Source of the DNA: CAZEDM01 sp964511075
GTDB taxonomy: Bacteria; Zixibacteria; MSB-5A5; RBG-16-43-9
DNA: 64,000 nucleotides
NCBI GenBank assembly: GCA_964511075.1
Contig: CAZEDM010000003.1
Coordinates: 124,001-188,000 of the forward strand
Direction: 5' to 3'
Shown piece by piece: positions 51,250-59,702 of the stretch. The position numbers and the translations under genes are program-made. The notes beneath the pieces are model-generated. The model did not search any database and was not told the DNA's origin. It saw only the letters and a list, made by a program, of their open reading frames with translations. Within the stretch, counting starts at the first letter, position 1. Every line of letters begins with the position of its first letter.

Positions 51250-52545
51250 TTAGAACTCGAAGGTTGCAGATACGATTCCGAAGAGATTCCTCTGCTCGCC
51301 GCTCAACAGATAGCCACCCTCGAACAGGGAGTTCTCTGAATGGAGGCTAGCATCTACCATGAACTTGGAGAATTTGAAACCAACGCCCACGCCCAGGAAA
51401 TCCTCATAATAGGTGGTCCAGCGGTATTTGTAATCATATAGATACTTATAAGGACCCACTAAATCTTCGGATTTGTACTCTCCATGGCCAAATTCCTTTT
51501 CCATGCCCAGCCTGGCTACCAACCAGTTGGTTACCCAGTATTCCACTCCCAGATTAAATCCTGGTACGTATGTGTCCTTGTACTCGTAAGGATATCCCTC
51601 TTCCAGATTGTCAGTATACTTATACTGAGATACGTTCAAACCTCCGGCGACCATCCCCTTATCCAGTTTCAGATTCCCACCCAGGGCAAAGGTGAAGTAA
51701 GACATCTTGACATCACCGGTTTCATAAGTAGTATCAAAGCCTGGATATTCCTCGCTCGTCTTTAAACCGACTTTCTCGGTTCCGAACGCAAACAAGGGAA
51801 CAACCTGAAAATCTTCCCGGACTGTGAAGAATCCCCTGGCTCCAAACTCAATACCATTCCCGCCTTTGGATTCACCGATCCAATTCTCGAAGTATCCGTC
51901 GGATTGGTTATAATCGTATGTGCCTTTTGCCCTGTCCATAAACAGCCTTGCCATACCCTCTATCTGGTGACCCCCTTCAAGGTCATACACAAAGCCGCCG
52001 CTCAGGATGGTTGTTCCGACAGAGCCCACCTCATTGTCCGTATACCAGTTACCGGTAGAAGTGTCATCATATCTATATTCGTAATCATATTTGTTACCGG
52101 CATGATAGAACCCTAAACCGACATGCAGCTTCTCAAAATCGTAAGAGGCGAGTAGGTCATATTCGTTTATGGGACTGGGGACATCTTCAACGTAGTCATA
52201 GAATATATCTGACCAGTCCAGCCACTCCATGCGGTTCAGGGTCAAACCCAGGGATAGTCCCTTGTACACTTTATAATTTATCCCCAGGACCTGGTCTTCC
52301 GGATCATACCAATCCTGGGTCCCATCAGTAGAATAATAATATGTGTCATAAGAACCTAACTCGGCATAGACTGTGTTAGTATACATCCCCAGCCAGGCAG
52401 GGTTGCGGTAAATCTGGTATATGTCTTTAAAAAAGTAATCCGCATTTCCCAGGCTCCTGATTCGAGCTAAAGTGGCAAATGCTGTTGAGCCGATTAAAAC
52501 CACCAGTAGCAAAGTCAAAGCTGAAAGTAGTAAAATACGCTTCAT
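51250..52545 (-). CDS. Outer-membrane beta-barrel protein
   Basis: 431 aa. Seen: signal peptide (MKRILLLSALTLLLVVLIGS, cleavage near residue 24), then alternating aromatic strands throughout, such as ELGSYDTYYYSTDG, VYKGLSLGLTLNRMEW and KLHVGLGFYHAGN. The C-terminal residue is Phe in NLFGIVSATFEF, the signal of BAM-inserted proteins. A NPAWLGMY segment near residue 52 recalls the conserved NPA motif of PorV/FadL-like FCB barrels. Function (porin, transporter or secretion accessory) is open. Monocistronic with a strong terminator. Confidence 0.85.
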   Translation of the reverse strand: MKRILLLSALTLLLVVLIGSTAFATLARIRSLGNADYFFKDIYQIYRNPAWLGMYTNTVYAELGSYDTYYYSTDGTQDWYDPEDQVLGINYKVYKGLSLGLTLNRMEWLDWSDIFYDYVEDVPSPINEYDLLASYDFEKLHVGLGFYHAGNKYDYEYRYDDTSTGNWYTDNEVGSVGTTILSGGFVYDLEGGHQIEGMARLFMDRAKGTYDYNQSDGYFENWIGESKGGNGIEFGARGFFTVREDFQVVPLFAFGTEKVGLKTSEEYPGFDTTYETGDVKMSYFTFALGGNLKLDKGMVAGGLNVSQYKYTDNLEEGYPYEYKDTYVPGFNLGVEYWVTNWLVARLGMEKEFGHGEYKSEDLVGPYKYLYDYKYRWTTYYEDFLGVGVGFKFSKFMVDASLHSENSLFEGGYLLSGEQRNLFGIVSATFEF

Positions 52546-52818
52546 TTTTCCTCCTCTTGTGTATTACTCCTTTTTGGTTTCCATTCCCTTTACGCTAACC
52601 TTTTATTGCTGTTCCCATCACCTCCTTATGGTAAAAGGTTAGAATGCTCTAAATTTTGATTAATTAACCTATCTCTTTATCATTGTCAAGCAAAAAATTA
52701 AATTTTTCTAAAAAATTTTCACTTCGCTATTTTCTCTTTTACGAAAAATCAATCCCGGGGTTTGATTTTTTTATTTTTTATTTTTGTTTTTTCCCTGTTT
52801 TTACCTCCAGAAAAAAAA

Positions 52819-54168
52819 TTAAAATTCGGTTTTCCCGGTGAACTTGAAATTCCTGATCAGCATAGCCGGGGCAACAATCGCCCCTATGTCTCCCCACCAG
52901 GGAATGGCGATTTTTCTTTTCCTCGAAAGCTGAGAGATATTGGAAAAAGCCTTGAGCATGCTTTCGGTGAAACGCAGATTTCTGACGCCCTGCTTGATCT
53001 TACCATTCTCGATGCGGAAAGTTCCATCTCTGGTCATTCCGGTCATCAGGGCGTTCTTGGTATCCAGATATCCGTTGATATAATGAAAACGGGTAACCAG
53101 AAGCCCCCTTTCCAGAGAGTCAATCATCTTCTGCAAAGAGGAGTCGCCGGCTTTCACGAAAAGGTTCAAGGGAACCGGTCCCTCTGTAGATGGAGGAGGC
53201 AGCGCATGCCCGGTGGACTTGACTTTATCCTTGTAGGCGCTCTGCGAATCGTAAACCAGGTTTCTGGCTATCCCTTTTTCGATCAAAACCACCTTCTTTT
53301 TCGGAACGCCCTCGAAATCAAAGGGAAAGGGAAGCCCGTTCTGGTTTATCCCGTCATCTGTAAGTGTAAAATTATCACCCATTACCTTCTGGCCCAGCTT
53401 GCCGCAGAGGAAGCTTGTTCCCTCCTGATACTGCTTGGCTCCCAGACCTATTATGCTGAGCCACTCGAAAAGGTTTCCTACCGCTGCAGGCTCCAGGATC
53501 ACGTCGTATTCACCCGGCTCAACCTCCTTGGGGTTTTTAGAATCCAGACATTTCTGAATGGCAGTTTCTGCCAGCTCGCCAAAATCGATCAGGGTAACGT
53601 CCCTGTTCATATCCTCAGCATACCCCGAGCTGTTATCCGACATCGCCACCAGGTTTATGCTGGCTGAGGTAAATGGCTGGTAAGCATAAACCCCGTTGGT
53701 GTTCATAATCGCTACCTCTGACTGGCTGGTGGAAAAAGAGCCTGCCGCGACAAGCTTATGTGAAGTTGCTTTTTCGCAGATCTTCTTTACCACCTCTGCT
53801 CTCTGTTTGGGGGTGAAATCAGCGGTTTTCTTGAAGGAGGTTTTAACCTTTACCAGCTTTTGCTTGGAAGGGAATCCTGGAAAATCAGGATTCTCCTTCT
53901 GATGCAGGGCAATCCTGTGGGCAAAGGCCAAACTCTTCAGCAGGTCATCCTTCTTGAGGGAGTTGGTAGAACAGATCCCAATCTTTTTACCCAGGGCTAC
54001 GCGAAATACGATTCTGGTGTTATGTTCTGAGACATTCTGATGAATATAAGAGTTGGCATATCTGGTCAATCCGCTTTCCCCGCTGGTCAAAAGCGCCTCG
54101 GACTGATCTCCCCCGGATTTCTTTAAAACCGAGTTCAAGGTTTCTAATATCTTCTCTTTTCCAATCAT
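52819..54168 (-). CDS. pmbA: TldE/PmbA family metalloprotease subunit
   Basis: 449 aa partner of TldD in a cytoplasmic heterodimeric protease that degrades unfolded peptides and matures modified peptides such as microcin B17. Seen: EALLTSGESGLTRYANSYIH, IMNTNGVYAYQPFTSASINL, the segment YDVILEPAAVGNLFEWLSII, DFEGVPKKKVVLIEKGIARN and MTGMTRDGTFRIENG. It has no HExxxH motif, as expected for TldE. Its ATG overlaps the tldD stop by 4 nt. Confidence 0.92.
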   Translation of the reverse strand: MIGKEKILETLNSVLKKSGGDQSEALLTSGESGLTRYANSYIHQNVSEHNTRIVFRVALGKKIGICSTNSLKKDDLLKSLAFAHRIALHQKENPDFPGFPSKQKLVKVKTSFKKTADFTPKQRAEVVKKICEKATSHKLVAAGSFSTSQSEVAIMNTNGVYAYQPFTSASINLVAMSDNSSGYAEDMNRDVTLIDFGELAETAIQKCLDSKNPKEVEPGEYDVILEPAAVGNLFEWLSIIGLGAKQYQEGTSFLCGKLGQKVMGDNFTLTDDGINQNGLPFPFDFEGVPKKKVVLIEKGIARNLVYDSQSAYKDKVKSTGHALPPPSTEGPVPLNLFVKAGDSSLQKMIDSLERGLLVTRFHYINGYLDTKNALMTGMTRDGTFRIENGKIKQGVRNLRFTESMLKAFSNISQLSRKRKIAIPWWGDIGAIVAPAMLIRNFKFTGKTEF

Positions 54169-55607
54169 TTGCTAACTCCCACTTTGACATTTCTGAACCT
54201 GGCTGGTGCTACCCCGTGTGCCACATGCATGGTCTGCATCGGCTCACCTTTTCCACAGTTAGGTAATCCCCAGATATGCCAGTGTTTCCGGCTACAGACC
54301 GCATCACAGCCCTTCCAGAACTCCGGGGTTATTCCGGTATAAACTGCATTTTTGAACATCTTGCCTCTTTTTCCATCTTTGATCTCCCAGGCAGCTTCGA
54401 CCCCAAACTGAAAGTTAAGTCTCTTGTCATCGATAGACCAGCTTTTATTCATATCCAAGAGCAGCCCTTCTCTGGTGTCTGCGATCAGCTCCTCGAAATC
54501 CCACTCGCCCGGCTCCAGGTTGATATTGGTCATCCTTATCAGGGGAATCCTGTTCCAGCTTTCCGCTCTCATGGTTCCATTGCTGGTTTGCTTAAGCACT
54601 TCTGCGGTTTCCCTGGAAGTCAGGTACCCAACGAAGATACCATCCTTCACCAGCTCTACCCTCTGTGCTTTGACCCCCTCATCGTCATAACCGAAACTGC
54701 CTAACCCGCCCTCCAAGGTAGCATCTGCAGTAATGCTTACCTTGTCGGACCCATACCTTAACTTATTCAGCTTATCCAGGGAAAGGAAACTGCCGCCAGC
54801 CAAACTTATCTCCGTGCCCAGGACCCTATCCAGCTCGGAAGGATGACCACAGGATTCGTGCACCTGCAGGGTCATCTGCGAGCCGGTAATTATGACGGTG
54901 GTGACTGTATCCGGACAGGGTGGGGCTGAAAGAAGCATCTGGGCTTCCTCCCTTATCCTTTCCGCATTGCCTGCCAGGTCCAGCTCCTCGATGAATTCAT
55001 ACCCCCGGTTGGCAAAATCTCCCCGGTGAGAATTGGGATAGGATCTTCTCTGGACCTCATTCCCGTCCACTGCGGTTGCCATTATTCCTGCCCCGCTCTC
55101 CAGTATGGACTGCTGAATAAAAGCGCCCTCGGTCGAGGCGAAAAGGTTCTCCGTTCTCAGAAAATCCATGCTACCTTCTGCTACTTTGATCTTTTTATTT
55201 TTTCTCAACAGGTCAGTAGCATTCAGCAGAAGCTCAATTTTTTTCTCCAGGGGAAGCTTGAACGGGTCCATCACATATTTTGAGGTATAGGAATCTTTAT
55301 AAACCTCAACAGGACTTAACCTCACAGGCTCTTTTTGGGTGACGGAGCTGGCTTTGGCTATTTCCAGGGCTTTATTAGCCACTCTTTTCATTTCCGCGGC
55401 AGATAAAACTGAACTGGAAGCAAACCCCCAGGCTCCGTTTGCTATTATGCGGATGCCAAAGCCCTGGTCCTCGTCGCAGGCGATACTTTCCACGTTTCCG
55501 TTTTTGACCTGAAGACTTTCGCTCTGGCGGTGAATCTGTCTGATATCCGCATACTCCGCTTTTTTCTTTTTAAGATAATCTAAGGTTTCTTTTATAATCT
55601 GTTTCAA
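54165..55607 (-). CDS. tldD: TldD family zinc metalloprotease subunit
   Basis: 480 aa catalytic subunit. Seen: N-terminal ADIRQIHRQSESLQVKNGNV, the zinc motif VHESCGHPSELDRVLGTE (HExxxH), GSFGYDDEGVKAQRVELVKD and GTMRAESWNRIPLIRMTNIN, all typical. It precedes tldE with a 4-nt overlap. No peptide-modification cluster is adjacent, so a general proteolytic role is likely. Confidence 0.94.
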   Translation of the reverse strand: MKQIIKETLDYLKKKKAEYADIRQIHRQSESLQVKNGNVESIACDEDQGFGIRIIANGAWGFASSSVLSAAEMKRVANKALEIAKASSVTQKEPVRLSPVEVYKDSYTSKYVMDPFKLPLEKKIELLLNATDLLRKNKKIKVAEGSMDFLRTENLFASTEGAFIQQSILESGAGIMATAVDGNEVQRRSYPNSHRGDFANRGYEFIEELDLAGNAERIREEAQMLLSAPPCPDTVTTVIITGSQMTLQVHESCGHPSELDRVLGTEISLAGGSFLSLDKLNKLRYGSDKVSITADATLEGGLGSFGYDDEGVKAQRVELVKDGIFVGYLTSRETAEVLKQTSNGTMRAESWNRIPLIRMTNINLEPGEWDFEELIADTREGLLLDMNKSWSIDDKRLNFQFGVEAAWEIKDGKRGKMFKNAVYTGITPEFWKGCDAVCSRKHWHIWGLPNCGKGEPMQTMHVAHGVAPARFRNVKVGVSK

Positions 55608-55652
55608 ATCTCCTCCTTTCTCCGGCCCGGAATATACTTCTGAAATTGTTTT

Positions 55653-55681
55653 AATCTAAAATCTACGATTTGTGTTGTCAA
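55653..55681 (-). promoter_or_regulatory. Sigma-70-type promoter of tldD-tldE
   Basis: Minus strand TTGACA (55676-55681), 17-nt spacer, TAGATT (55653-55658; 4 of 6). It overlaps the end of the upstream sugar-kinase gene region. Confidence 0.55.
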
Positions 55682-55682
55682 G

Positions 55683-56600
55683 TCAAATAATTTTCTTTTC
55701 AAGAAATATATTTAAAAAATTATCTATAACTGAAAATCTGCTTTTCATCCCGGCTAAAAAATTCGCGAACTCTGCTGAAAGCTTCTCCTCCCCGGTTTTT
55801 AGATAGGCCAGGATGAACCCGGAGGTGAAAAAATCTCCGCAGCCGGTAGGGCTGACGAAACTCTTGACCTTGAGAAGAGAGGTCCGATAGCTTATCCTCC
55901 TCCTTCCCTTTTTGTAGTAGACCGTTGCTCCTTCCCTTCCACGTGTCAGGATAAAGATCTCGGAGCCCAGCGACAGGATTCCCCTGGCAAATTTTGGTAA
56001 GTCCCTGAATCCCCTGCCTGAGAGAATTCGCATCTCCCTAAGATTCATCTGCACGATATCCGCTGCAGCTAAATATTTTTTCCAGTGGGACGGAGCCCTA
56101 TAAAATCTTTTACCGTTATCTTCGATTCCCAGAACCAGAGAGTGAACATCCATAAAGATTCTGGCTTTTGTTTTTGCTCTTATCTTTTTAAGGATATCCA
56201 GGTCCAGGTCAAAACCGGAGATGAAGTTAATCAAGATATAATCGCTTTTGAGAAAAGGCTGTGCCTGAGCCAGTCTGATCTTAGGGACTAAATTTTCAAG
56301 GGTCTCGCTTTGGTTCCATTTTTTGTCGTAACGAAGATGGACATGATTATTATTAGCATTCACCCTGCAGATTCCGCTGGTATCGATATTCTTAAATTTC
56401 TTTAGATGCGAGAGCACCCGATCGTAAATATCAGCACCCAAATTGCAGACCGGAGCGATTGTAAGACCTTCAGGAGCCAGGTATGCCAGGGGAAGGATAT
56501 TATATATAATGCCGCCCAGGCTTTCGATCTTTTTACCGTCAGGGAAAGTTATGGTGTCCCGGGTTATGGTTCCTATAATTGTTAATTTAAGTGGTTTCAC
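55683..56600 (-). CDS. PfkB family carbohydrate kinase
   Basis: 305 aa ribokinase-fold protein. Seen: IIGTITRDTITFPDGKKIES and LGGIIYNI at the start, VHLRYDKKWNQSETL, and the catalytic/anion-hole motif PTGCGDFFTSGFI (GxGD). The first PfkB signature is degenerate, so the substrate may be unusual; a sugar or nucleoside is likely. It lies 180 bp downstream of a glycosyltransferase 9 gene with a palindrome between. Cytoplasmic. Confidence 0.85.
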   Translation of the reverse strand: MKPLKLTIIGTITRDTITFPDGKKIESLGGIIYNILPLAYLAPEGLTIAPVCNLGADIYDRVLSHLKKFKNIDTSGICRVNANNNHVHLRYDKKWNQSETLENLVPKIRLAQAQPFLKSDYILINFISGFDLDLDILKKIRAKTKARIFMDVHSLVLGIEDNGKRFYRAPSHWKKYLAAADIVQMNLREMRILSGRGFRDLPKFARGILSLGSEIFILTRGREGATVYYKKGRRRISYRTSLLKVKSFVSPTGCGDFFTSGFILAYLKTGEEKLSAEFANFLAGMKSRFSVIDNFLNIFLEKKII

Positions 56601-56741
56601 ATGTAACGAACTGGTGTAAATGATTAGCTAACATAAAGGAGCACCGGGAAAGAGTTTTAGGGAGTACAAAAGCTTGCTTTTGCGATTTTCCCGAATATGA
56701 GTACCTTAGTGTCTCAACGCTTGATTTTTGTTGAAGAACAG

Positions 56742-56759
56742 CACCAGCAAGCTGGTGCA
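56742..56759. repeat. GCACCAGC palindrome
   Basis: GCACCAGC-aa-GCTGGTGC, followed by ACTCCG, in the gap between the kinase and glycosyltransferase genes. A 76-aa open frame across it (56587-56817) does not look like a gene. Confidence 0.7.
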
Positions 56760-56779
56760 CTCCGGGTTTCGTTTCTTTC

Positions 56780-57802
56780 TTAAAGTCTTCGAGCAACTGA
56801 TTTAAAAACTCCTTCAACTGTTATATCATTCATACACCTGAAGTGCTTTTCCGGACATTTCCTTCTCCCGTGTATGCCGCAGGGACGGCAGTATACTTCC
56901 CTTTGCACAATGACATCATCTTTTCCGGCTGGCGCAAAGCCGAACTCCGGAATGGTCGAGCCGAAAATTGCCACCACCGGAGTTCTCATTGCCACGGCCA
57001 TATGCATCGGTGCGGTATCGTTGGATAAAACAACCTTGCATCTGGATATCAGGGCCACAGATTGAAGGGGTGTGGTTTTCCCAGCCGCGACAAATGGTTT
57101 ATTTCTCATCTCTTTTGAAATTTTCAGGCACAAACTTTCGTCTTCTTTTCCACCCAGAAAAATTACCTTGGCCTTAGATTTTTCCATCAGGAGGTTTGCT
57201 ACCTGACCGAATCTTTCTGGAAGCCACCTCTTGGTTTCCCAGACCGAGCCTGGAGCTATTCCCACTACCTTATCACCTTCCTTAATACCCCAATCTCTGA
57301 ATAAATCCTCTACATATCTGAAATCACCTTCAGAGGGAAAAAGCTCAGGCAAAAAATCATTTTCTGAAAATGATTTGGTCTCCAGAAGAGAGAGGTCTCT
57401 TTGAGTCTCGAGTTGATTTTGAACATATTTAATCTTTTTGGTAAAAAGAAATGAGCCAGCGCTTTTATCAAAACCGACCCTCTGAGGAATTCCTGCTAAA
57501 TAAGCTAAAAGTGCGCTGCGCAGAGAGCGATGAGGGATAAAAGCCAAATCGAGATTCTCAGTTTTTATCTTTTTTATTAGATCAAGATAGTGAAAGATGC
57601 CTTTTTCTTTATTTTTTTTGTCATAGACCATTATCTGGTCCAGATATGGATTATTCTGTAAGAGTCCGCTGGTCTGCGAAATAGCCAGAAAAAAGATTTT
57701 CGATTGAGGGAATTTTTTTCTTACACCTTTTATAAGGGGAGTACATAAAATCACATCCCCCAGAAAAGCAGTCTGGATAATCAGTATTTTTTCAGGATTC
57801 AT
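56780..57802 (-). CDS. Glycosyltransferase family 9 (ADP-heptose:LPS heptosyltransferase type)
   Basis: 340 aa GT-B fold enzyme at the inner membrane face. Seen: ILIIQTAFLGDVILCTPLIK, NLDLAFIPHRSLRSALLAYL, VGIAPGSVWETKRWLPERFG, KVIFLGGKEDESL, and the nucleotide motif SNDTAPMHMAVAMRTPVVAIFG, followed by CxPCG-type YCRPCGIHGRRKCPEKHFRC. It should add heptose to lipid A-core, in line with rfaE1/rfaE2 at 47.1-48.7 kb and the LpxL-like gene just upstream. Confidence 0.92.
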   Translation of the reverse strand: MNPEKILIIQTAFLGDVILCTPLIKGVRKKFPQSKIFFLAISQTSGLLQNNPYLDQIMVYDKKNKEKGIFHYLDLIKKIKTENLDLAFIPHRSLRSALLAYLAGIPQRVGFDKSAGSFLFTKKIKYVQNQLETQRDLSLLETKSFSENDFLPELFPSEGDFRYVEDLFRDWGIKEGDKVVGIAPGSVWETKRWLPERFGQVANLLMEKSKAKVIFLGGKEDESLCLKISKEMRNKPFVAAGKTTPLQSVALISRCKVVLSNDTAPMHMAVAMRTPVVAIFGSTIPEFGFAPAGKDDVIVQREVYCRPCGIHGRRKCPEKHFRCMNDITVEGVFKSVARRL

Positions 57803-57911
57803 AAGGATTTCTTTGATTTGTCTCTGATAAAAACCCCGGGGTTTTTCGGTTCCTTTATTTACAGGAGAAAACCTTTCAGGTATTCTTATAAATTCAAACA
57901 GAATGTTACTA

Positions 57912-58811
57912 TTATTCCTTCAATGTGCTCTTCCATCTGCGATGAGGCCAGAACCAGTGGTCAGGATATTTCCTGATATAGTCTTCCAGAAGCGAGGTGT
58001 AAGCCTGAGTTAAATTCTTTATATCCTCTTCCTTATTCTCACTTTTCTGGATCTGAATTGGTTTCTCAAAAATTATTCTCTGTTTTTTATTATCCTGACG
58101 GATTATAAATCCCATAATAATCGGGGCATCCGTCTTCAAGGCAAACGCAGCCGGACCTTTCGGAGTTGAAGCCGGGTAACCGAAGAAGCTGATTATGGTT
58201 CCGTCCTTTCCTGCGTCCTGGTCTGAAAGCATTGCTATAAGCCTATTGTTCCTTAACGCTTTAATCACCCCTCTGGTAGCCACACCCATTTTGATAATCC
58301 CTATCCCCATCAACTGTCTGTATTCATTCATCAAATCATCCACCAGAAGATTATGCTGTTCACCCACCAGAAAATCTATGGGGTATCCTTTCTGCCTTGT
58401 AGCCGCACCCATCAACTCCCAGCTGCCGAAGTGTCCTGCTATCATCACCGCACCTTTTTTTTCACTCAATGCCCAGTCCATATTTTCCAGCCCCTCGAAT
58501 TCAACTAATCTTTCCAGCTTACCATCTTTCAGGGCAGGAAACATGGCATATTCCACAAACCCCCTGCCGATATTGCGGTAAGCCCGGCGCGCAATCCTCC
58601 TGAGTTCCTTATTATCATACTTTCCCCCAAAAGCTCTTTTTAAATTCTCCAGGGATACTTTCCTTCTTATCCTGAACAAGCTGAAAGCCAGATCTCCCAA
58701 AAAAGAACCTAATCCCAGGGAAAATCGATAAGGGAGGATCTGCACTAAAGTAACCAGAGCCTTGGTGAAGAGATATTCAATCCTGTGTCTGATCCTCTTC
58801 GTAGCTGCCAT
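57912..58811 (-). CDS. LpxL/HtrB-type lipid A acyltransferase
   Basis: 299 aa membrane-associated acyltransferase of the LpxL_LpxM family, which adds secondary acyl chains to lipid A or related lipids. Seen: N-terminal hydrophobic segment (about 18-45), the catalytic motif HFGSWE with His127 and Glu132, GVATRGVIKALRNNRLIAML, SDQDAGKDGTIISFFG, and the C-terminal YPDHWFWPHRRWK. It overlaps the peptidase gene upstream by 35 nt, so the two are cotranscribed. Confidence 0.92.
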   Translation of the reverse strand: MAATKRIRHRIEYLFTKALVTLVQILPYRFSLGLGSFLGDLAFSLFRIRRKVSLENLKRAFGGKYDNKELRRIARRAYRNIGRGFVEYAMFPALKDGKLERLVEFEGLENMDWALSEKKGAVMIAGHFGSWELMGAATRQKGYPIDFLVGEQHNLLVDDLMNEYRQLMGIGIIKMGVATRGVIKALRNNRLIAMLSDQDAGKDGTIISFFGYPASTPKGPAAFALKTDAPIIMGFIIRQDNKKQRIIFEKPIQIQKSENKEEDIKNLTQAYTSLLEDYIRKYPDHWFWPHRRWKSTLKE

Positions 58812-59685
58812 ACTTACCTATTCTGTCCTCATACTCCCATCTTTTCAGGGTCTTTCTATTGTAATACCTTTTGATAAGATAAAGAAACACCAGCAGGAAG
58901 GCAAGCCCCAGCCATAACAAAAATGTATCCCCTAAGACAGCGAAAAAGTTATATTTCTTCTTAAGATAATCTGCAAATTCCTCTTGAAATCCAAGGTAAC
59001 TCGAGCCGGTGGTTTTGAAAAAGGTTAAATCCAGACTTTCACCGGAAGAGAGTAAGTCTAAAAATCTGAAGAAACCCTCCTTCCCGTAAGCCTCGAGAAA
59101 ATAAGATAAAGCCAGATAACTCTCGGTGTAAGCCAGCCCTGCCTTACTATCGCTGAAACCGTTTAAATTCTCTATCTGGGACAGGGGTATAATCGAACCG
59201 GTGAGATTTGCCATGGCAATCCTTAAATCCTGCCCTATTCTCCATTCTTTGGACTGCATCATAGCAAACCCCTCATCCATCCAGCGGGGAAGAGTTGCAC
59301 CTCTGGATCTTTCAGCCAGAAATATATGAGCTAACTCATGCTCCAGCACTTCTGAAAAAGGTCGGGCATAATGGAATTTAGCCGGTGATTTTAAAACTAT
59401 GAGATGCCGTGCGGGAATGGCTGCGCCGATTCCCCAGTCCGGAAAATCGGACCCCAGTTTGGATTTAAATTCCTCTTCATCCTCTGCAACGTAGATGGTC
59501 AGGGGATGAGTTATGGAATCGTCTAAAAAGGATGAGATGCGGGCAGAGGCTTTTTCAGCCAGGGACTCTATATCTTTTTTTAGTCCGGGATCCTGAGTCT
59601 GGATATTGAATGGAGATGCTGCCTGAGTTAATTGACCCAGGCATAGAATACCAAGAAAGCTGAAAATCCAAAGCCATCTCTTCAC
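58777..59685 (-). CDS. Membrane-anchored gluzincin peptidase (peptidase MA-like)
   Basis: 302 aa. Seen: signal peptide (about 1-22), then a metalloprotease domain with zinc motif HELAH (116-120) and a third ligand in LPRWMDEGFAMM (Glu138), as in peptidase_MA_2. A single TM helix stands near residue 258-280 (FLLWLGLAFLLVFLYLI) followed by a short basic cytoplasmic tail. The catalytic part faces the periplasm. Substrate unknown; its place between AsmA and LpxL-type genes suggests envelope upkeep. Confidence 0.88.
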   Translation of the reverse strand: MKRWLWIFSFLGILCLGQLTQAASPFNIQTQDPGLKKDIESLAEKASARISSFLDDSITHPLTIYVAEDEEEFKSKLGSDFPDWGIGAAIPARHLIVLKSPAKFHYARPFSEVLEHELAHIFLAERSRGATLPRWMDEGFAMMQSKEWRIGQDLRIAMANLTGSIIPLSQIENLNGFSDSKAGLAYTESYLALSYFLEAYGKEGFFRFLDLLSSGESLDLTFFKTTGSSYLGFQEEFADYLKKKYNFFAVLGDTFLLWLGLAFLLVFLYLIKRYYNRKTLKRWEYEDRIGKYGSYEEDQTQD

Positions 59686-59702
59686 AGGAATAAATCCGCC
59701 TC

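Noticed and set aside
52762..53667. A 301-aa plus-strand open frame
   Set aside because: It lies wholly antisense to tldE, which has clear family motifs; its own translation resembles nothing.
56587..56817. A 76-aa minus-strand open frame
   Set aside because: It runs through a dispersed palindrome and overlaps the ends of both neighbouring genes.
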